Below are positions 22,051 through 33,900 of a stretch of DNA of 64,000 bases, piece after piece; the first letter of the stretch is position 1; each line of letters begins with the position of its first letter. Made by a program: the position numbers and the translations under genes. The notes under the pieces were generated by a model that had not been told where the DNA came from, made no database searches, and saw nothing but the letters and a program-made list of their open reading frames with translations. This DNA is from Oreohelix idahoensis. Its lineage: Eukaryota; Mollusca; Gastropoda; Stylommatophora; Oreohelicidae. The DNA lies in contig JAMPIV010004919.1 in the NCBI GenBank assembly GCA_024509875.1, positions 188,501-252,500 on the forward strand. Reading direction: 5' to 3'.

Positions 22051-23029
22051 AGCTGTCAACAGATCTTCAGTTGTCCATATTTTAAAATAGTGCTGAAATT
22101 ATAGGAGACGCTCTTGAAAACCAAAGAGTTTCTATTCGATGGAATATGATATCCTGCTAACCAGTTTCTAAGAATCGCAATTCTAGAGTATTCTCTATGA
22201 CCATATCCTTCAGTACGGTATCATACTTCTGTTAATCAGACACGGGGAAACTTTTTTCGTCATGATCTAAATAAAGAACATGTCCAAAAACCCGGTCAAG
22301 ATTCAGAATTCCGAATACCAGAGCTGATCACGAGCTTTTTTTTTTTCATAGCCCCAATCCTTCTTTCTCAAGGTCATTATCACCTCCGTTATAATCCTGT
22401 CTGATGACGTCAGTACCGCCAGCGGGGCACGACTTCTTGGAATCCTTGTCTGGATCTAGATTAGAAATTTGTGTCACGAGTGAGGTATGTCCTGGGCTGG
22501 TAACACCATATAGTATCTTTTTTCCTCGCTTTTTTAAAACATGTCTTAAGAATGAACATGGGTCAGTTTAAAGTTTGGAAATTAAACGGTCGTTGAAGAA
22601 AATGAGAACCTGTATATCTTACGCTTGAAATTTCATGAACAACTGGCTGGCAGACGAGAGAAAGAATTTAAAAGCACGTCATTGATCTATGGACACGGAC
22701 AGCAAACGACATTGATTGATTGATTGCAAGTCAGCCTGCATTCTAACACGTAGATGCACTTACCAACTGACAACTAAATCCTGGTGATTTAAACTGAGGT
22801 GTGACCTTGGGATTAACACTTACTGACGCATCGAATACTTGTAAAATAGGTAAAGCAAAAAACAAACACGGAGGCGGGAAGTAAGTACGGGACAGCTTTA
22901 GCAAGTTTCCTTTTTCTATGTGTTATGTCTTTTTAACTTCTGCTCATGTGTTTCTAAGCTTTGTTGACAGATTATGTGACGCTTCTGAAACTCTCTAATA
23001 AAAAAAAAGGAAATCTAATCCCATAGCAG
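22051..23029. other. Unassigned DNA
   Basis: About 980 bases with no ORF, repeat or structure that I can support. Confidence 0.3.
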
Positions 23030-23262
23030 ATAGGCTACTGCCTTTGAAGAGTGAAGTGTTGCAGACTGCACCATACTACGTACAACTTTACGAAGTGTGG
23101 TGACCAGTTACCTTCCTCTCTGCCTTTACGTTCCCTGACTCAAGAGCAGAGTCAGGTAAGGATTTATGTCTTGGTAGACTGGAGCATGACACTAGCGTAT
23201 TTCGATCCTGGAACCCTGGTAACTTCGCCACGAGAGGGAAACGCTCAAACCGCTTAGACAAT
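23030..23262 (-). mobile_element. SINE of the S1 body family with a different or decayed head
   Basis: The minus strand reads TCATGCTCCAGTCTACCAAG, then TACCTGACTCTGC and GAGTCAGGGAACGTAAAGGC. These match the body of the SINE at 12932 and the block in the element 3 LTR (GCATGCTCCAGTCTACCCAG). The head side (CGATTGTCTAAGCGGTTTGA) is tRNA-like. Confidence 0.65.
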
Positions 23263-23999
23263 CGCACGCTAACTATCTCTAGAGCTTATGTTAAAACATC
23301 GCACTACGAAACTTGCCCAGAAAATAAAATGAGACTGCCTAAGAGTCGTGTCATAAAGGATGTCGCATAGAGATTTATGATCGATAAATTTTCTATATTC
23401 TTTTCTTTTTCTACCCGTGTCCTCTACTTTATTATCGCTCTTTTATCCTTTTCCTGTGTTTTTCGTATTCGTTCGTTTGCGATAAATATTACTTTCCCAT
23501 TCAAACTTTCGCCTGTTTCTATTCTCATTTAGAAACGCATTTATTGCATAAGATGTCATGGTAACGAATAGTGTGATTATTCGTCCAGTCAGACATGATT
23601 TCTGACATATCGTCTGGTATTTCCATTTGACACGTAGCTTTTACGGCTAAGTTGCTCGGTGAGGTGTGGAAACTGCCATCTAATGAGACATACCGTCTAC
23701 ATTTTTCACCTGACACAGCGTTTCTTCGGCTGAGTTCTTGAAGTGTGATATGACACTCATGCATCGGATCAGAAATGGCCTTAGTCGTAGAGGTGTGAAG
23801 ACGCACTCTTGGCAGTTATGGCGAGTGTCTAAGTTAACGTAAGTGTTAAGACGAGAAGGGGAGGCTATTTCGGGTTTTTGAAAATAACGCACATCCTTTG
23901 TCCGTTTAAGATATATCTTAACCGGAGTTTTAGATTTCAGTCACTCAGTAACTTCGCAGTCAAGACTAGAACAACCTACGTTCGATTCCTAAGAATCTC
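23263..23999. other. Unassigned DNA with a two-copy degenerate 105-bp repeat
   Basis: GACATATCGTCTGG at about 23600 and GACATACCGTCTAC at about 23687 begin two related segments (each continuing into GACACGTAGC or GACACAGCGT). The minus-strand ORF across them is probably incidental. It may be the outer part of repeat copy B. Confidence 0.4.
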
Positions 24000-25450
24000 T
24001 GTTGATAGAAGATGGCATTTAGTTGGTCGAATTGGTTTAGTTCTTAGTAGTTCTGTGTTAAGGTAAATATTATATTGTATATCTAGTATTTTGTGAGTGT
24101 TTAAAGTGATAAATCGCTTATTTCATTTTTCTAGTTAGATTTGTGCGCAGAAGAATTAAATATAAGTCTGTTAGATTCTCTAGCTGACGTGTTTCAGTGG
24201 AAAGCAGAATAAATTATAATTTCTAGCTTAAAAACTTATGCAGCTATAAAATAATTCAATTTAACTGCTTAATCGAGAATATTGTAAAACTAACATATAA
24301 CTGCACAGATTCATCACTGAGTATTGACAAAATACGTATGTATTTCTAATTCATGATGATTGATTTTATGAATATAACTTATTTCACGGGAAGGTTTTAA
24401 ACGATAAGTCAAGCCTCCGCTTGCAGTTGATAATGTAAGTTATATCCGAGTACATAGTATGTATAGTATTTTATATGTTGTTTTTCTTTATTCAGTGAAA
24501 CTGGGGTGACCCAACTTTGCCAGTGTTTTAGTACATCTGAGAGAAGAAACATTTTATATCTTTAACCACGTGGGTTTACAAGTTAACACCTGCCTGACAG
24601 TGCGTGTGCCTCTAAAAATAGCCAGAGAACCACTCTCACTAACGTTTGTTAAAGACTAAATGCTTATACTGTGCCTTTGAGCCAGATCATATTTCTTCAC
24701 AAACTCTAATGTACATGCAGCCCTGTGGCGAGAGAAAAACATTACAAATCATTGACCTTCCGACATTTTGACGAACTGTGGGTGTGAACTATAATTATCT
24801 ATTGAAAGAATTTACCAACCGGTCATCTTCCTAAATAAGGGAAACCTCGTGATTTTGACACTGTGTGCCCGCTTAAAACTAATTCTTACCTGAACGGAGT
24901 GGAAGTGACACTAACTTAAATCTGTAAAGAAAACTATCGCACGAAGAGGACGCTCCCCGGACCCCGTGAATGAAACCACGATCTGCAGAGCTGGGAATCC
25001 GCTTCAGCAAAAGATAGACAGATTTAAACGGTGCGTCATACAGTGCGCCAGACGGCGAACACCAGCAAGGTATTAGGTAAGAGCCAGGGTACCCTGATGA
25101 AAGAACCGAGTGAAAGTAGACTGAGTGATGGTTTTATGATAACTATTTATTCACCCACTTTGTAATTTCTTTATGCAAGTTTTGTTTGTTGCTAACAATA
25201 TTTTTCCTTAGGATAGATCAGAGTATCCAAGTCTGTTCATACCTTTAAATGGAAATCTTAGACTAAATCATATGTATCCGTGACTCTTTGTGGCTATCAC
25301 TTTTCTTCTAACAGGACTGTGAGCTATACATCGGGGGAAAAGATCATACCAATGGGTCTATCATTCTTGTAGCAATTCATTGACTTTATGACTATTTTGT
25401 ATATGCTTGATGTAAATTTTATGTGTTGTGATGGAATTTAAGTCTGATAA
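24000..25450 (-). repeat. LTR-like dispersed repeat, copy B, first segment
   Basis: Aligns in order with copy A at 14390-15810, at roughly 75-80% identity by eye. It is broken at 25450 by a DNA transposon, resumes at 27600, breaks again at 27705 for element 2 and finishes at 46758-47027. Confidence 0.72.
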
Positions 25451-25643
25451 CACTGACTAACAAAAAAAAACTTTTTTTTTCTTTCTCTAACATTTCTATG
25501 TTTTTCTGGTCAATTTTAATGCGCTGTTTTTAAATCTGCAAACCGTTTTTCTCTATCAGGTCGGGATCTCTAGAAATACGCAATTGAAGTTTTTTAACAA
25601 CGCATACAGTATTACAACATCATTCGTACAAGAAGTATAACAG

Positions 25644-25943
25644 TTATGTAGGCTTGAATTTCTTTGCAGTTGACTTTCGTCGGTGAATGGCATGTGGTAC
25701 ATCGTGATGAAGCATCCAACAATAATCGGCAAGCATGGTCACACTCCACCGTTCTTGATAACGTGACTCCATTACGGCGATATCTTGATGGAATCGTTCT
25801 CCATGTTCATCGCTGACCTCGCCAAGGTTGTCAGGGAAAAAGTCAAGATGCGAATCGAGCAAATGGATTTTGAGGGACATGTTACAGCCCATAATTCTGT
25901 ATGCATCTATGCACTGCTTAACAATATGCAACATAGTCGACAT
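25644..25943 (-). pseudogene. Transposase-like protein, C-terminal piece (99 aa)
   Basis: Reads GCNMSLKIHLLDSHLDFFPD, EVSDEHGERFHQDIAVMESR and YCWMLHHDVPHAIHRRKS up to its natural-looking end. The SDEHGERFHQ block is the most distinctive motif of the family and may contain catalytic residues, which is speculation. A frameshift separates it from the middle piece (25944-26005). Confidence 0.7.
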
Positions 25944-26005
25944 ATTTGTGATTTCCCAGAAAGTTATCGACGATCAATTTGAATGCCATCCATGCGCGAA
26001 GTTCA

Positions 26006-26275
26006 CTACCATGTAACAAGTTGTTTGTCTGCAATAACTTTCCTAATCTGAGGTCCTACAAAGATACCTTCCTTTATCTTTGCATCGCTAACTTGCGGAA
26101 ACTTTTCTCGAAGATAAGTGAAAGCTTTGCTCGTTTTATCTAACGCTTTTACAAAATTCTTCATGAGCCCCAACTTTATATGTAACAGTGGTAAAATGAA
26201 GCTGTCTTTGTTAACTAATGGCTCGTGTATTTCATTTTTATGCCCGAGCTGCATACGATCCCGGATAGGCCACAC
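26006..26275 (-). pseudogene. Transposase-like protein, middle piece
   Basis: The 89-codon frame reads LPLLHIKLGLMKNFVKALDK, LREKFPQVSDAKIKEGIFVG and PQIRKVIAD, the central block of the same family. In the gap 26276-26408, reading across frames with stops gives further family residues (a cysteine-rich FCCFLCEW-like region). One ancestral ORF has therefore been broken by several mutations. Confidence 0.65.
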
Positions 26276-26408
26276 CTTTCTTGCATAATGTTCCTGTCTG
26301 TTGCGGCTGTCCCATTCACATCAGAAGCAACAAAATTTAGTATACCCAGTCTGCATGCCCGTGAGAATTGCAATGACCTTTAGATCTCCACAAATCCGCC
26401 ATTGGTAG

Positions 26409-27149
26409 TCATTCTACTTTATTTGTTTCCAAACGTATAGCCATATTGTCATAAGTTTCTTTCATATGAACAGAGTAGGCGACTGGAACTGATGAAAATA
26501 AATTTATGTTATGCAATAACACGGCTTTTAGACTAGTCTTGGAAGAATCGATGAAAAATCGCCATTCGTTGACTATGTGCTCATGACCGTTTATATCTTT
26601 GCAATAGCAAATGTCATCATCCATCTCAAAGTATTGAACAAGTTCTCTGTGTCTATGACGAAATTTAGATATCGGAGTATTGGGCGCTAAAAGATTCCAT
26701 TCTTTGAGTCGCGAACCGAGTAATTCCGCTTGTACTTTGGTAAGAGCGAGATCACGTATTAGTTCTGAAAATTCTGAATGGTTAATTAAGTAAACACCAT
26801 CATTCACCGGTATGTAATCTGAGTCAGAATTAGTTTCTAAAGCAGGTAAACCATCACTTTCTGATGGTTCATTCACGTCCAGCGGATATTGTTCTGGTGG
26901 TACTTGGATCGGACACATGATTGGATCATGAGGCACTGGTTTCGAAACCGATTCAATATTTGGATAAACCACAGACTTTCTAGTTTTTAAAGTGAAACCA
27001 TGGATATTTGTCAAGCAGAAGTAACAATCAGTAGTGTGATTTGTATGTTCACGCCATATTACTGGCACTCCAAAAGGCATCGACTTATGCTTCGGCGATT
27101 TTCGTAACCAACCTGCCAATGTATCGAACAAACTGCATTTGGCTTCCAA
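26409..27149 (-). pseudogene. Transposase-like protein, N-terminal piece (246 aa)
   Basis: Residues 1-75 hold conserved-looking cysteines and histidines (CYFCLTN). A basic SPKHKSMPFG stretch precedes them, and an acidic proline-rich segment follows. From about 150 a conserved stretch reads SRLKEWNLL, FRHRHRELVQYF, CYCKDINGHEHI and EWRFFIDSSKTSLKAVLLHN. I recognise this as a protein family that recurs many times in invertebrate genomes and is usually unnamed. It would act on transposon ends in the nucleus; that function is inferred from context. The frame closes at 26409, and the continuation lies in other frames downstream. Confidence 0.6.
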
Positions 27150-27599
27150 GATTTATTTGCATCATCAACTTTCGAATCGAAATAAAGTTCATATGCTTTC
27201 TTTAGTAATGGTTGTAAAGTTTTTCTGGTCAACACGATCGGTAAAATATCCGCACATGTAACAGAACAGATCAGCCGAATTTCTACAACTTCTAGAAGCC
27301 ATATTTTGCTGAGAATTATTTCAAAATACAGTAACTATTTGAAAAATCGCGTAACATATGTCATGCATCTTTTAGCAGTATAAAAAGTAGAATTATGTTG
27401 CTTTTTATTAATTTTTAATAAGTTATATAGTAAAAATGAAACGGAGCAAATAACGGTTTCCCAAAAATATATTTATTCACAAATATCTTAAGAACCCAAT
27501 GTGATAGAGATAAACGGATTTCACATTTGAAATCAGCGCAAGAAACTGACCTAAGCACACTTATTCTTATATAAGAAAGAAAAATTTTGTTTGTCAGTG

Positions 27600-27705
27600 T
27601 AATTAAAAATTCAATTAAACTTAATCAGTGTGTTGGTCAGCTCGACCCAAATATCCAAATTTTTACATTGTCATAGTTTCACGTTTGTGCGTCTATTGTC
27701 GTCAC
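27600..27705 (-). repeat. LTR-like repeat copy B, second segment
   Basis: CAGTGTGTTGGTCAGCTCG through GTGCGTCTATTGTCGTCAC matches copy A at 15835-15915. The last five bases GTCAC (27701-27705) are the left TSD of element 2. Confidence 0.8.
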
Positions 27706-29693
27706 TGTGGCGAGAGGTTTTATTTGGCTGTAGGATCAGTATAGTACTGAAAATTACAGAAATAGAATTTCTGCAGAAAATGGTGAAGTCCCAGTGTCTG
27801 AGAGGACTACTGGTATCACAAATTAGTTACGGCTGTGAATGATCTGATCTCGAAACAATAGTAGAGAGGAGACCGACATAAAGTGCCACCTCCGCTGTGT
27901 AACTAACTGTGATATTAAACAAAACAAGGAAACAGATTTTTACTTAACAATGATAAAATTGACAAGTCGTTCAAAATACAATTTCCTTATATTTTATTTA
28001 GTATATACACTATCTACTCTGGTGCTGAAGGGTGAATGTTGAAAAAATGGAACGTAATGAATTTGTAAGTTTACATATATTTTACAAATATTTATATTTA
28101 TATAGACAACAAGTTTTCCAATTATAGGAACAAAAATTATATCAGCTGTGCTGTTAATTAAGGATATAACACTTATCAGCTATGTTGTTATTTTTGTCTC
28201 TTGCTATGCTAATTTCACTTTCTCATCACTGACAGTTTCTATGCTCACAATGCTGACAGAAATGGTACTAATGTGTACTCATCTCTTAAAACGTTCTGTT
28301 CTCCCTAGTTTGGTTCACACAACTCCTGCTGAGGCTCGTTACTTTAGCCCACCCAAGACTGAGGGGGGACTAAAGATGTAGCTTCTGTACAATCTCTATG
28401 CTCCTGCGAAGTTCCAGGCAGCGGGATTGACTCGAACATACGACCTCAGGTTTTTAGGACACAAATGAAACCTGTAACAAGGAAAAATAGGGGCTAATTT
28501 CTGTCCTCGAGCCCACCTATTTCTATTGCATATGATATGAGCGTGTCTCAGTGTCTGCATGTGGGATGAATGACAACATGGCTCAGTATGATTTAGCAAT
28601 AGCGAGACAAGACAGGTGTCTACTTGCAAAACATTCTTTCTGATAAACTAATGCATGGATACATTCAATAATATAGATTCAATACATGAATACATTTAAT
28701 ACATTAATACATCCCATAATATAAATCAATACATGAATAAATCCAATAATATGTACACCTAGGTGTGATACAACAATGTCCTTCCCCCTATAATCCCAGG
28801 CCCCCTCTGACGAGTGCTATACAAGCTGGTAACATATATCCTAACAATAACGTTATGTTCTTATGATAGGAATATATGCGACGAGGACTGTTTGGTGATA
28901 TATCAGGTGGGAGTTATAGGAGACAATAGATTGGAGTTAGATGCGACAATAGATTGAGTCCTGACAAGGACTGTTTTGGTTATATTTGCAGTTGGTTTTA
29001 TCTGAGACAATAGATTGAGTCCTAACAAGGACTGTTATGGTTATATTTGCAGTTTGGAATTATCAGAGACAATAGACTGAATATAGGAGACAATAGATTG
29101 AAGTATGAGTCCTATTAGTCTTCGTCTATTCAATCATATACATTCATAGGGAACCCAAAATATATTAAATATATACAGGTGTAGGTAGTATAATGACACA
29201 CAACAAATACCAACATTATATGCCTGCTGAAGGCCTATTTTCCTAAAGGTTATCGTAAATTTATAATTACCCTCCAAGATTTAAAAAACGGCCAGTTTGA
29301 CTCGACTAGTGAAGTAGGTTGCAGGTCGATGCCCTCAGGTAAACAATCAATCAAGGTGACAGCTTCTTCCTCTTCAGTCAGTATCTCTGGCGTCAAGTTC
29401 GGGATTGCGTGTTTAGCATAAAATTCCGCCCTATTATATAGGCAGGTAACTGCATAAGAAAGGCTTTCGGTTGGTTCCTGGCGGAGCAAAATGATTGGTT
29501 TCCTCCGGTTTCGTCTTTTGCTCATACAGCCTAATTTTATTCAGTTTTTAGCCGCCATCTTGCGTGAACTGCGTGAACAGTATAATTTATTCTGTGTCAG
29601 AGACTGGTGAACGGTACAAGTTGATTGGTTGAAGCAAATCTGTATTTCGACATAGTGATTAACCAAGTAGTGGCTTACACTCGTTTCACGACA
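27706..29693 (-). repeat. Element 2 3' LTR (1988 bp)
   Basis: On the plus strand it runs TGTGGCGAGAGG to TTTCACGACA. Matches 34400-36026 joined to 46398-46757. Contains several degenerate copies of an AGACAATAGATTGA motif at 28920-29100 and, at 28412-28445, a box B-like GTTCGAGTCAATCCC on the minus strand, possibly from an old SINE. The small ORF at 29250-29525 is in both LTRs and is unlikely to be a gene. Confidence 0.95.
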
Positions 29694-29710
29694 TAGCCCC
29701 CTCTTTTCCT
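29694..29710 (-). other. Polypurine tract of element 2
   Basis: The minus strand reads GGAAAAGAGGGGGCTA immediately before the LTR start TGTCGTGAA. Confidence 0.8.
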
Positions 29711-29752
29711 AGCTGTGACTTGTCATAGCTGACGTGTAAACCCCTGCTGTGG

Positions 29753-30979
29753 TTAATCCTTTTGCGTCTGTCCTTCCAGAGTACTAGGGTGTCGACTTAA
29801 AAAATCAGCTCCTACATTGTCTCTTCCCGGAATGTAATTCACGGTAAAGGAATAAGGCGCCAGAAGCAGACTCCACCTTAACAATCTCGAATTTAGCTTT
29901 TTAGATGCAGCCAAGAATGTTAAAGGTTGGTGATCGCTTTGGACAATGAAGTGTGTCCCATACAGATGAGGTGAAAATTTGTTGATGGACCAAATTAGAG
30001 CTAAACATTCTTTCTCTATGGTCGAGTAGTTCAACTCAGCTGCATTCAGCTTTCTACTGGCGTAGGCGACTGGTAAAAGTTCCTCCGGCTGGGCTTTTGA
30101 TTTCTGCAAGAGAGTTGCACCAATCCCTATACTGCTAGCGTCCGTTCTTAATACAAATTCCTGTGTGATATCGGGTAGTGTAAGGATTGGTTTGCTGGTG
30201 AGTTTTGCTTTTAGCTCTGTGTAAGCTTTTTCACAATCAGCATTCCATTGGATTTTATCAGGCTGTCCCTTCTTCGTTAAGTTAGTTAATGGTGCACACA
30301 GAGAGTTAAAGTGGGGTATGTACTTCTGATAGAACCCACATAAAGACACGAATGATCTCACATCTTTCTTCGTTTGAGGTCTGGGTGCCTTCTTTAACTT
30401 CTCTATATTCTTTGGATCAGGAGACATATGACTTGTAGAAATAGTGTGACCTAAGAATTCCAACTCCTTACAACCGATATAGCACTTGGTTGGACGTGCA
30501 GTCAATCCAGTGGCTCTCAGTCTGTCAAACAACATGGAGAGCGCTACTATATGCTCTTCAAATGTGTTTGTAGCAACAAGAATGTCATCCATAAAGTTAG
30601 TGATATGGGGATTTTGTAGAGGTTCCAATAATTTCCTCATCATTCTTGAAAAGATACTGGGAGCATTTTTCAGCCCAAAGGGTAGTACATTAAACTCGTA
30701 GTGTCCGTCTGATGTACTAAATGCCAGCATTTTCCTAACTTCTGGTTTCACTGGTATTTGGTAGTATCCCTTGCTTAAATCTACCTTTGATAAATACCTA
30801 GCCTTACTCAGTGTAGAGAACAGCTGGTTGGTGTCAGGTAATGGGTCCACCTGAGATTCTGTGATCGCATTAAGCTTCCGGTAGTCAATACATAACCTGT
30901 GTTCACCACTCGGTTTTCTCAATAGCACCACACTTGGGCTATAGGGAGAGTCTGACTTCGAGATAATTTTCTCCTTCAA
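29753..30979 (-). CDS. pol: Reverse transcriptase-RNase H of element 2
   Basis: 408 codons, intact over both domains. RT shows LRKPSGEHRLCIDYRKLNAI, VDLSKGYYQIPVKPE, LPFGLKNAPSIFSRMM and ITNFMDDILVAT (FMDD catalytic box near 109-112). RNase H follows with RTDASSIGIGATLL, EKECLALIWSI, VQSDHQPLTFL and VGADFLSRHP, keeping the acidic residues. It is closely related to the element 1 ORF. The first codon here is simply the first start after the frame break, so the true N-terminus is upstream in the gag-protease-integrase ORF. The C-terminus lies 60 bases before the LTR with nothing coding in between, which confirms that no integrase follows. Confidence 0.93.
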   Translation of the reverse strand: MKEKIISKSDSPYSPSVVLLRKPSGEHRLCIDYRKLNAITESQVDPLPDTNQLFSTLSKARYLSKVDLSKGYYQIPVKPEVRKMLAFSTSDGHYEFNVLPFGLKNAPSIFSRMMRKLLEPLQNPHITNFMDDILVATNTFEEHIVALSMLFDRLRATGLTARPTKCYIGCKELEFLGHTISTSHMSPDPKNIEKLKKAPRPQTKKDVRSFVSLCGFYQKYIPHFNSLCAPLTNLTKKGQPDKIQWNADCEKAYTELKAKLTSKPILTLPDITQEFVLRTDASSIGIGATLLQKSKAQPEELLPVAYASRKLNAAELNYSTIEKECLALIWSINKFSPHLYGTHFIVQSDHQPLTFLAASKKLNSRLLRWSLLLAPYSFTVNYIPGRDNVGADFLSRHPSTLEGQTQKD

Positions 30980-30986
30980 CAGATAA

Positions 30987-33900
30987 TCAACTTCCTCCCT
31001 TAGTGCTTGGGCTTTCGCATAGGGTATAGGGGTATGTTCTCATGCATACTGGGGTAGGGTCTGTAACCTTCATGTCGTACTCTAACAGATTCGTTCGACC
31101 TGGCTTATCTGTGAGCACATCAGCATGGGTTTCCAACACTTTCTGAACCCTCTTCTTCTGTTCTGGAGTTAAATGTTCACTAATATTTACTTGAACATAA
31201 TCCTCTGTAGTTGTGAGTGGATACTCCATAGAGTGAAGTGGTTCACCGTGCATTTCTGTTGCAATGGCTAGGGTCATGATATGTGCAACTTCTGATGATT
31301 CCTTGTCATAGTATTTTTTAAGAAGATTGACATGATATACCTTCTCCTTTCCTTTCTTGTCAATCTTATAATTGGTCCTAGAAAGTTTCTCCAGTATGAC
31401 ATAGGGTCCCTGCCATCCAATCTGCAATTTATTATTGCTGCTTGGCAACAGTAATAACACCTTTTCACCCACCTCCAGTTCCCTATCCTTTGCTTTTTTG
31501 TTGTAGTAGGCGGCATGCTTCCTCCTGGCCTGTCTTAAGTTATCATTGGCCAGTTTCCAACCTGCTTTCAATCGAGATGTCAACTCGTTGACGTACTGGT
31601 ATGAGGAAGTCACTGTTTCCTCTGCCTTTTCATCAGTCCATGTCCGCAGCAATGCTTCCAGTGGACCTTTGATTGGTCTTCCAAACAACATTGTAGCTGG
31701 AGCCAATCCAGTTGAGTTGTGGGGTACTTCCCTATATGCAAATAGTGCAGCGGGTAAGTAGGTATCCCAAGTATCAGGTTTTTCACTCGCCAGCTTTCTA
31801 AGGATTGAAATTAGCGTACCATTGAACCGCTCTACTTGACCGTTCCCTTGGGCATGGTAGGGACTACAATGATAGTGCCTGGCTTGAAATATCCTGAATA
31901 CTTCTTGTGTTAGCTTTCCCTTGTCAGTCAATATCTGATGCGGGAAACCTAATCGGGTAAATATTGTCAACAGGGCCTCTGCCACGTGCTTTGAATCTAT
32001 AGCTGACATGGCCACTGCTTCTCCCCACATAGAGCAAGTATCAACCAAGGTTAAGATGTAAGCATTTCTCTTCTTGGTCCTAGTGAGGGGTCCAACAATA
32101 TCTACTGCAACACGTTCAAAAGGGGTTCCCATAATAGGCATTTCTCCCAGTGTTGCGGGTGCAGTCCTATGCTTAGGAGCTACTCTTTGGCATTCTGGAC
32201 AGGATCTTACATATCTTTTTATGTCCTCTGTAATTCCTGGCCAGAAGTAGTGACAGGCTATCCTTTGTCCAGTGGCCCCTACTCCCATATGTCCACTGAA
32301 GGGTATAGCATGTCCTAGCGTCATAACCTTCTCCCTGTAAGATTTTGGCACTACAAGCTGTCCATGCCCTTTAGGTCCTGTTCCAGCTTTTCTGTATAGT
32401 AGGCCATTCTTAATATACAAGTCTCCTTTCTCTGGAGGGTTATGTGCTTTAGGCAATTTGCCAAAACAAGGCTTCAGTGTGCTATCTGCTGCCTGAGCCT
32501 TTTTCATCTCTTCTGGATGAGTATTGATAGGATTCTCCTCCATTTTCCTGGAGCTTTCCCTGGTCTGGACTGTTGCCATAACTACAGGTTTTATAGATTC
32601 TCCAAGGAAAACATACCTACACCCCAAAATCAAAGGGTAAATATGGTCGTCCATCACTGCTGCTTTGATTTCTCCTTCCACATAGCGAGATCTTATGTTG
32701 ATTCGAGCTATGGGTAGTGTCATGGTTCTTGCTCCCTTGATCGGTCCTCTGATTTCCACTGTTTCTGTGGTTATCTGGTCAGGACTCACTAGAGAAGAGC
32801 ACACAACTGAATCAAAGTCCAATCCTGTGTCATATAAACACAGTACTTGAGTGCCATTCACGGTCACTTCCTCACAGACAGGGGGATGATGGAAGTCCTT
32901 TTGACTTACTGCCATATACTTCCTTCCCTGATTCCCTGTTGTAAGACATGCAGCATGATGAGGAGGATTCTTCCTTCTGCAGTCTGCAGTATTGTGGTTA
33001 CTCATTAGACAAGTTTTACACCACTTTCCTTCCTTCCAGTAAGGTGTCTTATCCGATCTTAGAGGGTTTTTGTCCTTTTGGTCAAATCTTTGTTTGTTCC
33101 TTGTGGCATGGTCCTTTTGTTCATATTTGGTATAGTTTTGTGATGATTTGAAGTTTTCACCCTGCTTCTTCTTATTTCCTATTAATTCTGCCTGAGCTGC
33201 TTGATATCTCTCAGCAACAGTTACAATATCTTCCAATCTCTCTGCTCCTTGTTCCATGATAAACTTCCTCATTTCTTGAGGCATGGACTCTTTCACTTGC
33301 TCCATCATTATAATTTCTTTCAGATCCTGACACTTTCCTAAACTACTCCATTTTTCCAAATAGTTTTCCAATCTAGCAGAGAATTGATGATAGTTTTCTC
33401 CTGGAAGAATTTTAGCTGTTCGGAATTTCTTTCTATATGATTCTGAGTTTTTTTCATATCTCACAAGCAGTGCCTGCTTCAGGATTTCATAATCTTCCTG
33501 GTCATCTCTTGAGAGCTTCAAATACACATCGTAGGTCACACCTCTCAATCCCTGAGATAGTTTAAGACTCCATTTTTCTTTCACTACGCCATAGGTAGTG
33601 GCTAGTCTTTCGTATCTATCCAGGTACGACTCAATGGCGTCTTCTTTCTCAACAAATGGGTCCAGATGAAAATTCATGGCCCCACTTGAGGTGCTCTGGC
33701 TGGAGCTACTCTCAGAGTGAGGTGAGCTACCACCATTATTGCCAGTATTTGCCTGAATTTCAAGCTCTTTTAATCTTAACTGATGGTCTCTTTCTGCTTG
33801 TAATTTCCTTTCCTCAGCTTCAATTTTCTTTGCCTCATTTTCAGCCTCCCATTTCTTGGCTTCAACTTCCAGTCTTTTGTCTTCTCTCTGAGCTTCCAGT

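Larger units (their letters stand above)
25451..27599 (-). mobile_element. DNA transposon with CACTG termini and TAA target duplication, decayed
   Basis: The left end is CACTGACTAACAAA. The right end, read inward on the other strand, is CACTGACAAACAAA. TAA flanks both sides (25448-25450, 27600-27602). Copy A of the surrounding repeat lacks this insert, which confirms the borders. Inside, three minus-strand pieces of one transposase-like protein remain. CACTG ends with a 3-bp TSD fit the CACTA/CMC group of transposons, but that assignment rests on the ends only. Confidence 0.75.
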
